A stretch of DNA of 64,000 nucleotides from Strongylocentrotus purpuratus (lineage: Eukaryota; Echinodermata; Echinoidea; Camarodonta; Strongylocentrotidae): positions 25,374,423-25,438,422 of the forward strand of contig NW_022145597.1 in NCBI RefSeq assembly GCF_000002235.5. Direction: 5' to 3'. A program made the position numbers and the translations under genes. The first letter of the stretch is position 1, and every line of letters begins with the position of its first letter. The notes under the pieces were generated by a model. It worked only from the letters and a program-made list of their open reading frames with translations. It was not told where the DNA came from and ran no database searches. Positions 10,977-23,808 of the stretch are shown here, in pieces.

Positions 10977-12860
10977 GAACGAACTATAGAGTCATATAAC
11001 ACCACCGAATATAAACTCACTTGAAGAGGAATGCTACATGTGAACAGACCTTTGGTCTCCCTGAGATTCAAAAGGCTTATTTAACCATGGATCAAACTAC
11101 AGATTTGTTATTGCTTGATGTGAACACTCCCTAAGAGGGAAGCTAAACAGACCTGGGGTCTCCATGCATATTATACCCCAGGCATATATAGGGTCATTCA
11201 TGATTTGGGATAAATTGCACCAGAGACGAGATAAATGAAGTGCAGATGTGAATCACGCAGAATTCACAACAATTCTTGTTATTGCCAGAGTCCGGGGAGA
11301 AAGTGGAATAACGTCCCGGCCTCTTTCTCATCGAGGAATATCACTCTGAAACAAGTGATTCATCTCAAAAGGGTGAATATTACAAATTGTATTTGGGAAG
11401 GCTGTAGATATGTTCAAGTTTTGAAATGATTGTGTTTGGAAATTCAAGAATTGTAAACAATTGACTGAGTTTAATGTAAGGCCAAGTAGAACATTCATGT
11501 ATTGTCTGTTCGGAGTTAGAAGGGTGTTAACTCTGTCTGTTTTAATAATGCCCTTCCTGCTCCAAAAATAAAAACAGTATTTTTGTTCATCTCTTCCCCC
11601 ATCCTTTACTTCTTACTACCTCCCAAGTTTATCAATATTTTTCAAAAATTTGTGTTAAAATAGACCTCATAGCACTTGTCTGTGTAGAGAACACATCAAA
11701 TTTCAAACAACATGAACGACCTGTCACCCTTGTATATGTTCATAATTCTGGACAACTAGGAATCAATTTTAATTGACCAAATAGCTTTCCTTTGTTCTTA
11801 TATGTGGTAGCCTTTCTAGAAGCTTAGGTGACAACTCAGCCTCAGCCATCATCTATTTTTTTCCCCTGCATCTACAGCTATTTCGCCCACCCTCAACTAT
11901 TTGGCACTCCAAATACACACACACATTAGCATTTTGATGATATTATTTCAGCTTCGACAGATCAAATATTGCGCTGGGTTTGGATAGATTCGCCCTCTTT
12001 CCGCTATTCATTCGATGTGTAAGTTGACTTCAATGATCTGCGGTTGGAAAAATTGGATCCTTTTTTCGTTTGATGGATCGTGTTTGCCGAGCTGAGATTT
12101 TTTTCCCCCAGACCGCCACTTGTCAAAAGAAATGAATGTATATACACTGCACATGAGTGGCATATGGCCCATTGATTAGTGAGGTTTGGATTAGCATAAT
12201 TACATTTGTTTGCCTAATTCATAACTTCTCGGTTGTACGGTCACTGTCACATTCTGAAGAAGAAAAAAATCACTAGATTTCATCCATTACTAGTATCGCC
12301 TGCATACATTTCCAAGTATATCAACCTTCCTTTTTTGTCATTATATTATATTAACCTTCTTCTTTTGTCATTATATTCCACTTGCTCATACCCCTTTCTC
12401 TTTTTTGTTTTTATTTTCTTTTCTTGTTTTCAACAATAAAGGAAAATTAATTCAAAGTATTCTCTTGAAAGTACATTTATGATGATTCTTCCGAAGCTTT
12501 GTGATGGAGAAGAGATGAAAATTACTTTGGAAAAGAAGTTATGATCACAGGAAGTTATGACAGCTGAATTGATCATAAACCTTTCATTTGCAGGGGGCTG
12601 TTATTGTTTGAGGTTAGTTGTTCTAGATCAACTGCTAAATACTTGCCTTTTTGGCCTAGTTACATAATTTGTAATGAAAATGTGGACTTGACCCAGACCC
12701 AGACCCAGAGGCAGAGTAATTGTAAACCACAGACTTATTTCCATTATAGCTCAGACCAGTTTCCTAATTCTTTAAAACTCTTGATTACTAAAGTTTGCTG
12801 TAAGCCCCACATACTTGTCATGAATTCCATCCTAAGAGGTACTATAATATGTAAAAAGTT
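10977..12860. other. Non-coding stretch
   Basis: No gene seen. It contains a hairpin-family copy at 11511-11563. Two GAACAGACC/AAACAGACC-type words near 11043 and 11145 are shared loosely with 13600 and 42750. Otherwise AT-rich sequence without recognisable structure. Confidence 0.5.
11511..11563. repeat. GCCAGAAGGGCGTTAAC hairpin family, copy
   Basis: An imperfect palindrome. The left arm reads GGAGTTAGAAGGGTGTTAACTC and the right arm TAATGCCCTTCCTGCTCC. It belongs to a family of at least 12 copies described at 34104 and in the findings. Confidence 0.75.
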
Positions 12861-13075
12861 ACACTATGAATATTACTGACAAAGAAGGCGGACAAAATAT
12901 ACAGTTCCTCGGGTAGACAAAGGAACATCCCTTCACTGCTATTATGTAAAAAGGTGAATATGCATGTGACACCTGTTCTACAATTTTTACATAAGAGCAG
13001 TGAAGGGATGTTCCTTTGTCTACCTGAGGAACTGTATATTTTGTCCGCTTTCTTTGTCAGTCATGTTCATAGTGT
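12861..13075. repeat. Foldback with 92-bp arms
   Basis: Arms at 12861-12952 and 12984-13075 are nearly perfectly complementary over 92 bp around a 31-bp loop. A representative match is CAAAGGAACATCCCTTCACT on the left and its reverse complement on the right. No open frame. It is either a foldback or MITE, or a hairpin-RNA locus if transcribed. Confidence 0.95.
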
Positions 13076-13639
13076 GTTTAGGTGAATAAGATTATCTAGA
13101 CATTATGGGGAAGATATCTCTATAAAATTGAAGACAGTAGTAACTGAATTCTATTCAAAACAAAAACAAGTTCTTTTCTCACCCCTCCCCCTGTTCACCA
13201 AAAACGTGAAAACAGAGTGACAGCTAAATGTTTGTTTTCCAAAAGAAAGAAATCCATTCCAAGTTTGTTGATACAAATGAATCTACTTTGACATATTAGT
13301 ATGTATTGTCTGACCTATTTTCTTTTTTGGCTGTGTGGAAGTTACGCTGTATATCTGTGGAAAAGAGAAAGAAATTGATTCACGGACAAAATGGGCTAGG
13401 GGCTAGCACAAAAACTAACCTACTGCTCTAGCTGGGTGCTACAGGCTAATGGCACAGTTCTATTTTCCATACATATGTTATCAGTTTGGTACTTGTTTTT
13501 TTTCTTCTTAGCCCTGTTCATACAGGGACGTATTTATCCATAAACGTTTGAAATCATAATTATGAAGCTGTTTAGTAATCATTTCAATTTGTGTTAATGT
13601 GAACAGACCTCATTGAAACATCAGTTTGATGTAATGATA

Positions 13640-13745
13640 ATAATAGTGGGTTCTTGTATAGCGCTCATGTCAGTCAGATTTGACCCTCCTGGCGCTCCTG
13701 ATTATTACCCTGGCTTTAGCATGGCTGCCATACGGAATATTTAGG
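13640..13745. repeat. SINE-like fragment
   Basis: The text TTCTTGTATAGCGCTCATGT and the following 'ATTATTACCCTGGCTTTAGC' resemble parts of the repeats near 18900-19140, 15490-15620 and 63736-63775. Probably a 5' portion of an interspersed repeat with that structure. Confidence 0.5.
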
Positions 13746-14540
13746 CCAGAATTTATTGGCATTAACGACAACAACAAAAAACAAAAAAAGGAATAAAGAG
13801 AAAAAAATTGTTTCTTTTTCTTAGCCTCTTTCACATTGCTGGTGTAAAAATCCTATTGTACAGTATCTCCAAAGCTGTTAAAAGAAAATATGTTCTTAGG
13901 TGAATATATGTATAAATGATTTGCACAGATACATCTCGCTGTATGGTGTTTTTTTATGGCTTTACTGCGTTTTTAATTCCTCTTTCCTAAAAAAAGAAAT
14001 CACCTTAGAGCCCTAACTCAAACCTCTTCATACAATCCAAGCTTTACATTTGGCTACAGAAAGTAAACTGACCGTTACATGAACTTGAGATTGAACACGA
14101 ACGCTTCTCTCTCTTCCAATTTTCCTTTAATGTCCATACCTGTATCAAAAGCAGAAGTATGTCTAAATGGAATGGGCAAATTCATCTCTTTGTGTATTCT
14201 CTCTCACTCCGAGAAGGATCAAGCTCGATGCAATCGAAAGAACAGCCGACCTCCGATTCTATGTTTCCTGTGAACAGTTGCTTTGGAAATTTTTGTAATG
14301 CTGCTTTCAAAATTTTAACAAAAAGGGACAATTTATTATTTGATGTATCGACTAGGGTCAGGCTTTTGGCATATAAATCTTTACAACTATCTCCTCGTCT
14401 TTTGCGGATTCAGAGACCTTTGCGTGCACATATCCTTGGGTATATTTGACCAGTCAATATTGATGCCAGTAGTACCTGTAATTGTAGGCACGCTTTGATT
14501 TTGATTAGCTTTTATGAGCAGTCAAATTCCATATTACAAC

Positions 14541-14724
14541 TTAAAGGCCCACTAGCTACTTGCGCCCTCTATATAACAAACAATGCCTAATCAGTGACCA
14601 GTGGTCCCCCATGATCCTCTTTTTCTTATGTTAACTGAGAGCTGAGTTGATGAGATAACCACCTGTCCAGTGACCTTGCAGGGCAGTCTAATCCCTCCTG
14701 TAAACTACGGCAGATAAGCTTTAA
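14541..14724. mobile_element. TTAA repeat family C, copy 2
   Basis: Nearly identical to 6558-6752 apart from a deletion of about 11 bp near the left end. It is 184 bp long and bounded by TTAA on both sides. Confidence 0.75.
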
Positions 14725-14814
14725 TACCTATGATGAAACCTTACTTAATCTTACTTAAAATAACCCAAGCACGAAAGTCCAAGCAAAGAGTGAAACCCTT
14801 TTGTCAAAATGGGT

Positions 14815-15199
14815 TTAAAGGGATCGTTTAACAATGTTAAATATGAGATACACGGCCCTACGTGTTATCAGTGTCTGTGATATGGTGTAATATTGAAGCC
14901 CTAAAAAAATTGCGCTTCAAAATGATCAAGAAGTGCCTCAAAAAAGTAAAAATCTTTGAGTGACCGGTTTTACCATACTCGTTTTCCCCAATAGACTGTA
15001 GTGTTATGAAAACCGTCAGGCGAACGGTTTTCAAAATTTGTAATTCCAATCATTAATATCTTGATAATCAGACAGGCGATCGGCTTGTAAAATTCATGGG
15101 GTTCCTGACTGACCTAAAGGTTTATAATTATCATTGCATCATGAGCTTAATCCAGAATTTTGTTTCAGAATTTGAGACAAAGTTACCGGATCCCTTTAA
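14815..15199. mobile_element. TTAA MITE family D, copy 1
   Basis: A 385-bp element beginning TTAAAGGGATC and ending GATCCCTTTAA. The copy at 62786-63170 has exactly the same length and is highly similar throughout. TTAA lies at both edges and there is no transposase frame. The open frame on its minus strand recurs in the other copy only because the DNA is repeated. Confidence 0.9.
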
Positions 15200-15485
15200 A
15201 TTAAACTGTATACAAGCAATGTGATTGTATGTACCGGCGGATAGACATTGTGCAGTTTTCCCTGATAAACTTTGTTCATGGAAAACTAATATTACGGCCA
15301 TTCCAGACAGGTGGTCTTTCGATACAGGTTGTTTCCACTTTAATTTGCGGTTATGACAACTGCTTGTTGTAATTGTTTTTTGTTTTAATTGTTGTTGTTG
15401 TTTGTTTTTTTTTCGGTTTTAGTTTTTTTGGCTTTTTTTTTAGGGGGGGGGGTGTATTTTTTTTCAATTTAATAAATACCTAGGT

Positions 15486-15660
15486 CTTATTTGCCCAGGG
15501 TAGCCACATCAGTATTAAAACTGGGCTTCATGCAGGCCCTGAAATTATTATTACCCCAGCAATTGCCAGGTACCCATTTACACCTACCTGGGTGGGGAGT
15601 GGCAAATATGGATTGATGTCTTGCCAATGGATGTTTGTTATTGCTGAAAACTGTTATTTA
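15486..15660. repeat. SINE-like repeat, copy
   Basis: Contains CCAGGTACCCATTTACACC, then a CTGG..GGGAG..GGCAAATATGGAT block and CTTGCCAA. This order is shared with 18985-19125 and 63580-63665. Members 2 and 3 continue into GGATTTGAA, which looks like a B-box on one strand. Confidence 0.65.
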
Positions 15661-16011
15661 AACCTTCAATCCATGGATTTAGACTCAAATGAATCGCTTG
15701 AATTCTAAATACTTGACTAGTTCAGAGTTCAGACACTTCAAACGAATTCTCAAAATCTCAAAAAAGATGCTAACGAAGAAATTGCTCCTTAAAATGCATT
15801 GAAGACAAAATTGTCTGGTAGCTAATCAAGGATTTAGCAGACCTTGATTGTAGAAACAGCTGTGAAATAAATGAGGAAGGCTTTATTCTTGTTCGCTTCA
15901 TTAGAAATGAGCATGACATTTCCTAGCCAAATAGAAGCACCGTGTGCATGACATGCTTGAATTACCCAAGAAAGATGAGGAGCTCTACTCCATCAAAATT
16001 AACCATCAAAA

Positions 16012-16398
16012 TTAAAGATAGAGTTTAATTTTTGTCATAGGATTGTCAAAGAAATTATCTGGAAACAATTTGAAAAGCTTGATTATCTTGTAGGTGGGAA
16101 GATGTGTATTACTGTGAGGTTTGGAATCGTCAAGTTAATTAGATACTTATTTGGTACTGATGAAAAGTATATGGACTGCACACAGAAATGGGTATTTGGG
16201 ATTATGAGGCTACACAGATTTGGCTTGGCTGTTTGGTCCAAACACTTAAGCAATTTTGTTGTCATGTGTGCATTTGAAGATGAATCCTTTTCAGAGGACA
16301 TTTCTTCTTTGATATTCGTCCAAACTGACATAGAAACAACGAGATCGAAAGCAAACAAAAAGCTCACTCCAGAAGGCAAAACTCAGCCTTCTCTTTAA
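16012..16398. mobile_element. TTAA MITE family B, copy
   Basis: A 387-bp element beginning TTAAAGATAGAGTTTAA and ending CCTTCTCTTTAA, with imperfect inverted ends. Internal landmarks are GCACACAGAAATGGGTAT, CTTTTCAGAGGACATTTCTTC and CCAAACTGACATA. Related copies lie at 32830-33219 and 39953-40310, with partial copies at 23805-23981 and 5604-5945. A long open frame on each strand is coincidental: both read repeat sequence and no homologous copy keeps them open. Confidence 0.8.
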
Positions 16399-16649
16399 AT
16401 TCAAGTGGGATTCGATACAGTTTTCTGTGTACTGACCGTGACATGATTTGCCAATATGATGATCACTGCGAATAGTGCGAAATGCATCATTTCCCCGTCA
16501 TTTTAGAATTGTAGATCAATTGAAGTTTCATCTGATATAAATTGGAGTCTGCAGTTGAACAAAAAGTAATATCTTTATTCTCTCCACTATTACTCTAGTT
16601 TTCCTTCCCATATTAGTTGTATTCTACCTTAATTATAGATGCCAAATGC

Positions 16650-16820
16650 TCCCCCTCTATCTCCCTCCCTCCCCCTATCTCCCTCCCTTCCCCTCCCCTC
16701 TATCTCCCTCCCTTCATCTATCTCTCTTCCTCCATCCCTCCCTCTCCGCCCCTCTCTCCCTCCCTCCTTCCCTCTATCCATCTACCCCTCTCTCTCTCTC
16801 TCTCTTTCTCTCTCCCACTC
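16650..16820. repeat. Pyrimidine-rich CCCT/CT simple repeat
   Basis: Degenerate CTCCCTCC units passing into a CT run. Open frames are low-complexity Ser/Pro/Leu. Confidence 0.9.
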
Positions 16821-17880
16821 CCTGCTCACAGGTGTTCGTCACGCTGTTGACCTCCACGACCCCTGGCAATGTCAAGGTCATAGGGTAAACCACACAATCA
16901 TATCCCAGCTATTCCAAAAATAAGGAGCTGTGTTTATAAGAAGGTCCTCTGTGTATTCTCCAGCAACCCTTATCAAGTCGCATCCACATAACTGCTAACT
17001 TCTAGAAAAAAACGTGTTTGAGAACTTTGTTTCCTCAATCTGTATTGACAGATATTTCCAGTTAGAGTTGAGTTTTTTTTAATTACAGGGATCTCTTTTT
17101 TTTAATTTCCCTGCTCTTTAAAAAAAAGTTAGATAGATATTGAATAGACCAGGTCTGATTTTCCTTGTCCAAATTTATAATGTTTTTTTTTCAAAGATTG
17201 AAAGCTTGAAAACTAAAATTGCTAGAGTTTTAAGGAACTGAAATCATGAAGGTTTCTTGCTTTTAAATAGACTGCTGTGAACAGTTCTTTTGTTGCAAAG
17301 GTATGCTGGTACACAGAAAATGAATTTTCATTTATGAATTATTGTACAGTGATAATCTTCCAGAAGTTTTTCTACTGCTGTGGGAATTTTCTCCAGTCAT
17401 CTTCCAGCAAAGTCTGAGAGGATGCAGATCCTGCAGTAAGGATGTGCTTTACGTGATGAGAGACAAGTGATGTTCAGAGTAAACCATTCCTCTGTCTATT
17501 TAGATTACTCTAAACATCCCCATCACTGATTTTTATGAGGAGTAAAGTGGGGCCCCTCTCGTCAATCTTGCTTTCCTCTTTCATGATATTCCATTTACTT
17601 TTATGATTTCGACCCGAATTTCTCTCGTGATTTCCAAACATATATGGATTGTTTATGCACGGTCGTTGATTGATAGTGTGATAATCGGGTTGTCTTGAGG
17701 TCTTTTGCCCAGTAGATTTTGCATAGTGATTTCAACTTTCCCTAGAACAATCTCTTATTTGTGTAATACTTAGTTTTGATTGATCATATTCTTTACAGTA
17801 CTTTTTTTCTTCTTCATTTCTTTGTACACTTTACTTAGTCCGTATCTGCCCCTCCCTTTCTCTTTCTCCCTCTCTTCCCC

Positions 17881-17893
17881 CTCTCTCTCTCTT

Positions 17894-17947
<54 letters not shown>
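17881..17947. repeat. (CT)n microsatellite
   Basis: A nearly pure CT dinucleotide run with a few T or A interruptions, flanked by pyrimidine-rich sequence from 17845. Confidence 0.95.
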
Positions 17948-17949
<2 letters not shown>

Positions 17950-18899
17950 ACTCTCTACCTCCCTGTGCCTCTGCTGTGATAAGTAGGTCCCCATATCATA
18001 GTAAACTCCCACTTCTGGGCAAACTGTTTTTACAGATATGCTCCGCTTCTCTACAAAAAAAAAGGACACAAACAATCATGCTTCCTCATTTTTCAATCTC
18101 AAAATGTACAAACATATACACAGCATACTCGAGACCCAAATACCGGTGCCTCGATTCCCCTCTTCCCCGCCTCCAAGATTGTGTTTATCACAGGAAATGA
18201 CATGAAACCTAATGCTAGCAAAATTGGGCCAACCTCTTTTTAAAAAGCATATTGCTTGATAAAACTCTTTGATTGGACCTCTATGTTACCAGCAGGATGC
18301 GGGCCTTGGCTGTGTGACTTCAATTGGGGTGGACAGCAAAGGTCATTATTTTGACGAAAGGTTGCCTGAAATTGGTGAAATGGACATTTGGAATAGAATA
18401 TAAGGAAAACAATGAATTCCTAGAAGTAATACAATGCAAGCTACTTTGTGATACACGATGAAGGGTTCCGCAGTAACATTTTTTTCCTTAGGGTAACAAG
18501 CGAAACTTACTTGGGGTACTGTAAAACAGGGTCTTCTTGTAAAACAGTGTCAAAATCACTGATGAATCCACTCTGGTAAATGATGATGTACATTAATGAA
18601 TGAATAAATAAGTAAATAACAATAAACCAGAAAAATTTCCCTCAAATTCATGCACTGTCAATGACAGCCATTCTTGTAGTAACAGACTTTCACAAATTGC
18701 AAAAACTCCATTGTGAATAATGCATGGTTGTCGTACGTGAGAAAGATTCCTGACATAACATGAAATATTCATCCATGTCTGTATGAATCATCATTCATCA
18801 ACAGAGACAAAGCACATAATGTTATGCTGCATTCAGACTAACATAATTCATTGTATAGCTATACATTTATTTATAGCTGCGTGATTGATTTTCCCTAAT

Positions 18900-19140
18900 C
18901 TGAATGGTAATAATCAGCTCTTGTCCCTATGCGCTACCGAAGAGCTTTGGAAATTATTACCCTAGGTTTAACTCGGGCAGCCGTTATCAGGGCACAGTGC
19001 ATTTCAAGGAATAATCCTACCAGGTACCCATTTACCTCACCTGGATGGAGTGAGGCAAATGTAGATAAACATCTTGCCAAAGGACGTTATTTTTGTGGCA
19101 GGGATTTGAACTCCATACCCTGTGATGATTGGCAAGTTAT
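18900..19140. repeat. SINE-like repeat, most complete copy
   Basis: Contains CAGGTACCCATTTACC, then CACCTGGATGGAGTGAGGCA, CATCTTGCCAAAGGACGTTA and GGGATTTGAACTCC. The same order occurs at 15540-15625 and 63580-63665. The GGATTTGAAC word resembles the reverse of a tRNA B-box, consistent with tRNA-derived SINE ancestry. The open frame here is repeat read-through. Confidence 0.65.
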
Positions 19141-19559
19141 TATGTCAATCAACTTCTTAAAAAAAAATTCTTTATATGTCGTATCTTCTTTACAAAATAT
19201 TTTTTTCTAGTCTGTATGCTCCCTTCACTATACAATGATTCTTTATATGACGTTTCTTTATACAAGTTTCTTATAAATAGTTTGAACAGACTATTAGATA
19301 AGAAATGTGAAATGGGTATAGGCGTATGTAATAACCATTACCCGTAACCTTTTTTTTCTGTTTTGGATAGCAGTTTGTCATTCCATTTAATGAACCATAT
19401 AATGGAGTCACATGTACTTTTGAGTAGAGCTATTTGAAAGGCAGACTTACATCCCTTCAGAATCGTCATGACATTTGGAGAAAAGCAATATCTGTGCCAT
19501 AATTCTCTGCCCAAGGTCTCTGACAATAAGTTATGATTCATATGCTCCATATGACAAAG

Positions 19560-20465
19560 GGAAATATATATATATCTTTTCCCCCAGTTACTTTAGAGAG
19601 AAGCAAGGGAGATATATACTGGCCTGTTTTCAGGAGCCTGGGTTTTCAAAATATCCCAGTGACTCTGATCATGATTCTGAAGGTCAAACTTATTAAACAA
19701 AACATATATATTTTGTTCCCAGTTACTTTTTAAAGGTACTATGTCCCTTTTGCAGCCAACCTCAAATGTTGTAGAACTTTGCAGGAATTATGAATATGTC
19801 ACGTATGTCCTATCTGTGAAATTTAAACATTAGCAGTGTCCTCATATTCAAATTATGCAAGGAAACCCGTTTACTTGCTAGACTTCACTGTCAGACACTA
19901 TTGAGTGACTGACTGGCTTTTTTTCTTCTTTGGTAATAGCATACATGAAAAGAGTTGTAAAGGGTACATGAGCATTTGTCTACATCAATAACCCACTTCT
20001 TGTGATGGCCAAGATTAAACTGATTGAATCTTTGCGCAGCATAAAACGTATGACCATTCGGTACAATTGTCTGAAAATCAAGACTATTACTTTTGGGCTC
20101 TATAGCCCTAAGGTCGATTTGACAACTAATAGTCGTTATTTTCCCACATGAAGACATTTTCAAGCCCGACCTTTTTTTAGGGAAGTTCTGAATTAGTATT
20201 ATCTTTCAAATGCAGTTGGAATTTAACTTTTTCATTTTTTTGGCCTGCAAATGGGACATAGTACCTTTAAAGGAAGAGAAAATATGGCCTGTTTTCAAAT
20301 AGCCTGGTACTTTTGATCATTTTTCTGAGTTTCTGATTTTGAATTGTTTTGTTGAAATTACAAAAGGAAATTAATATATATTTTCCCCAGGTACTTTAAA
20401 AAGGAAGAGAGAAGATAGGCCCGTTTTCATTAAGCCGAGTTTTCAAAATATTCTGTGAATTGTAA
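19560..20465. repeat. Tandem repeat interrupted by a MITE
   Basis: Three imperfect units share ATATAT-TTTTCCCC-AGTTACTTT, then AGAGA, then GGCCTGTTTTCA and GTTTTCAAAATAT. They start near 19565, 19700 and 20375. The middle unit is split at its TTAA by the family E element at 19730-20270. Confidence 0.8.
19730..20270. mobile_element. TTAA MITE family E
   Basis: A 541-bp element with perfect 18-bp inverted ends, TTAAAGGTACTATGTCCC. With one mismatch the match extends through TTTGCAG. It is inserted in a tandem unit whose neighbours show the uninterrupted target, so TTAA reads as the duplicated target site. No transposase is encoded; the minus-strand frame at 19891-20163 is not recognisable. Confidence 0.92.
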
Positions 20466-22900
20466 TCTATGGAATTGATACGACATGGTCTAGCTCATTG
20501 GCATTGAAGATGCGATTTCATTCCTGCACTTCCAATATTACATATTGGTCAAGATATTTTCCAGAACAAACTAGGACTTTTTCACAAAATAGCCTGCTTT
20601 GTAGTTTGTAGCCAATATGCAGATTACTTCTGCGCTGCAATCACATTAGGATAATAATATTCTCTGAAGCTCAAGCTAATTCTTCGAGTAAGCACAGAAT
20701 ACTCGACTTGAGCTATTACTATTATAGAGGCCAGGTAAATTTCAAACTCGTATATTTTTCTTGAGGAGCATTTATTGGTCTACTAACTCTCAAAACTCAT
20801 GCTTGTTCAGTCTAATGAGGATGCACCTTGTATGCCTGTAACCTTTCAAGAATTCGAATTGAAGAAGAGAACTTTGCATGATGGTGTCCTGGCCTATTTT
20901 AGAACAGATTGAGGCCATCAAATCTTCTCCTTTTTTGTATTCCTTTTTTTCTGCAATTTGAAATACAGCCCTCGTTTTTCTCCCCTAGCTTTCTTGGCAC
21001 CAAGGATCATATTTTCTGTTTGGCGCTATAGAAGGATGTTAAATCATTAGAATTCGTTAAAAAGTTAATGCCCTTCTGTCTCGAAAATATATTTGGATGA
21101 AATAATGAGGTTGACTTATATTTCATACAATGGCCAAACAAAATTGGATTGGGCTTTGGACAGAATTCCCCAGGAACCCTCCCCCCCCCCCCCCCTTCTG
21201 TCTCTAGAAGACATTAAGCTGATAATGAGGTTGACTTATCTGTCACTGTACTTTGACTTTAATTTCAAACAATGTCCAAAAAAATAATTGACTGAGCTAG
21301 GGGCAATTTTTTTTGGACGAATCAACCCCTCCCCCACCCCCCCCCCCACTCCCAATCTCCTACCCTTATGGACATGATCACCAACTCTATAGTTTTGCTT
21401 CATAGTAGCCATCTGAAGTGGGCCTTATATTTAGTTTCTTTATTATCAATTATCAATCAAATTGATACAATAATCTTCCTTGTGAATAAAAAGGGGGTTT
21501 ACCCTCTCCATATTACCGGTACTCGTTTTTCTATTCCTATGTATAGGAAATAACCCTCGAGACTTGAGAAGAGACTCCAAAATCATTAACATCCAATTGT
21601 AGTGTGTTCTATATTAATATATTTTAATAGAATATGCCATTACAAATTCTTTATTGGTATTTAACCTAATTTCTCAACAGATGATATAGGGTCAACCGTC
21701 TATCACTTTTCACAAAACTCTATACCCATCTGTCTGTACTGCACAAAGAAATAAAAAATATTAAAAATTCTGGAAGAAGCAGATGGATATACAATTAGCC
21801 ATAAATTTACCTAGATAGCCTTTTATTCAATACACAAGCCTTTGTGAGTTGACCTTATTATTTATATATTTGATTTTGATATCAATTCTCCTAGAAACTT
21901 GCTGCATTTTTGGTGCACTTTTGAAAGTGGGTTAAACGCTCCTGGCTGAATTGACTGGATTTCCATAAATCCAGTGATTTATTGGATTTTATTTATCTAG
22001 AGTGCAATAATTTGTCAAATTTTGAAAGTTAATGTACATTCCTTTCATCTGTGGGTAGAATATGAAGTATAAGATTTACCATTTAACTCCCATTAATTGT
22101 CTTTGTTATACCCACCCAAGGTTACCAAAACTTATTTTAAAAAAGGTTTTTCCATTTTCACTGTATTTAACCTAACCTAGATCTGTGTTCTCTTGATGCA
22201 GAAGAGTTGAAATCCGCTCTTTTAGGAGTCGTATTGGGGATCACTACCATTGGAGTGAAATTCACTCCATATATAGTGGAATCCACTCCACAGTAGTGCA
22301 TTAAATAGCATTTTTGAGAGTGGATTACACCAATTTTTTAGTGATCACTTCAGATTAAGCCATCCTAAAATCTACCTTCAAAAAGTCATGAGTGATATCA
22401 GTCCTTTGTGTGTGTGTATGTATGTTGTTGTTTTGTTGTTTTTTTTGTTGTTGTTGTTTTTTTGTTTTTTTTTGGGGGGGGGGGTGGCGTGGTCCTTTGT
22501 TGCACGGTGTTTTTTCCATATTGAAGGTCAGCTTCTGCATAATCCTCCCAATTTATTTTGAGATTCCCAGCACTAAGTACCGGTACCACTTTTTGGGAAG
22601 CAGTACTTGTAGCTTTTTCGTTATTGAGATGAGAAGTTGGGAAAACACAATATGCGAGTAAAAAAGGGTGAAAAAGTACCTGGGAGTGGAGTCAGTGGAC
22701 AGCAATTAACATTTTGTAGCTGTTGGAAGCACCAACAAAGCTCAGGTATATCTATATTGGATGTGTGGAAAATATGAAGAAGCCTTACAAATTGCTCAGT
22801 GGAAATCCTAATTTTCTATAGAAAATTTGGTATTTTTCACCTTGCTTGAGATTTGACAAGTGCACTGTGTGTTATTTGAAAATATTCAATTTTATTGCAT
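20466..22900. other. Non-coding stretch with poly-C/G runs
   Basis: No gene seen. It holds a hairpin-family copy at 21021-21083 and poly-C runs near 21180-21195 and 21335-21348. A repeated GAGGTTGACTTAT word flanks the first of these (21108 and 21228). A poly-G run lies near 22475. Nothing else recognised. Confidence 0.5.
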
Positions 22901-22901
22901 A

Positions 22902-22968
22902 GGAGCTAGAAAGACGTTAACTCATGATCATATGATTGTACATAGAGTTAAAGCCCTTTTGGCTCTCT
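22902..22968. repeat. GCCAGAAGGGCGTTAAC hairpin family, copy
   Basis: The left arm GGAGCTAGAAAGACGTTAACTC pairs imperfectly with the right arm GAGTTAAAGCCCTTTTGGCTC, separated by about 20 bp. Confidence 0.8.
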
Positions 22969-23164
22969 GCAGATGATTGCTGTGACCTTTTCTGTGCATA
23001 ACTCCAGACGTGGCTCACCAGGAAATGTGCTCATTGGATATTGTGGCAGTCTAAGGGTTAAGAAACAATGATTTGATATTGGAAGGGTTAAACTCACAAC
23101 CCCAATAGCCTTGAGTGGTTACTTAGCATGCGAGTACATAAATAATAATCAATAATGCTACAGT

Positions 23165-23352
23165 CTCGAGCAAGGCTTCATCACCGCTCATCCCAATGGT
23201 TTCTCTTCGCCAATTTTAGGCTTATAATTGCCCTTGCCCCAGCCCAACATGCTAGTGTCTCCTGCAAGGCTTCATTTACTCCTCCTTGAAATGGCTTTCC
23301 TTTGCCAATTTTGGGCTTCTAATTGACCTTGCCCCAGCCCAATAAACCCTGC
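23165..23352. repeat. Tandem duplication, 94-bp unit
   Basis: GCAAGGCTTCAT starts near 23170 and again 94 bp later; both units end in CCTTGCCCCAGCCCAA. Similarity is high across the units. Confidence 0.85.
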
Positions 23353-23698
23353 ACCATCAGCAGCATAAATATCATTTGTGGGGCCAAGCCAAATAGACAT
23401 CATTTTCATCTAATCACATTTTGCGCTTCCTTGGAGCCTGCCTGCATGCATGTATTACAGGCTCTTAAAGAAAGAGTACCGGTCACGCAATTACTTAGTG
23501 AAAGAAACTATACTGAAGCAACTTTCACTTTCGCCAAGCTAGGAGCTTCCAAACATTCTTTGAAGTAGCCTTTTTTTACCATATGGGCGATAACGAGAAA
23601 TGGGAGAGGTAGATCATGTATTACATAGGAACTGATGTACTTTGAGGTTTTACAAAGTGATCAGAATGAAAAGAATGTGACTCAATCTTGCTAACAAG

Positions 23699-23808
23699 GC
23701 ACGGTGGCCCATTGGTAGAGCAGTGGTCTCGTAACTGGGAGGTCCCAGGTTCAAAAACATTTTGGTAAGGCATTGATAATCCCTATTACCAAGTACCGCG
23801 GAGAGTTT
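23699..23808 (+). repeat. tRNA-derived SINE, copy 1
   Basis: The head GGCACGGTGGCCCATTGGTA continues with GAGCAGTGGTCTCGTAACTG and the B-box-like CAGGTTCAAA, so A- and B-box-like parts sit at tRNA spacing. The body then has TTTGGTAAGGC and TAATCCCTATTACCA. The SINE at 62339 shares this head-and-body order. The right side passes into a partial family B MITE. Confidence 0.85.

Noticed and set aside
16083..16398. 98-residue frames on both strands
   Set aside because: Both lie in a family B MITE; other copies do not preserve either frame.
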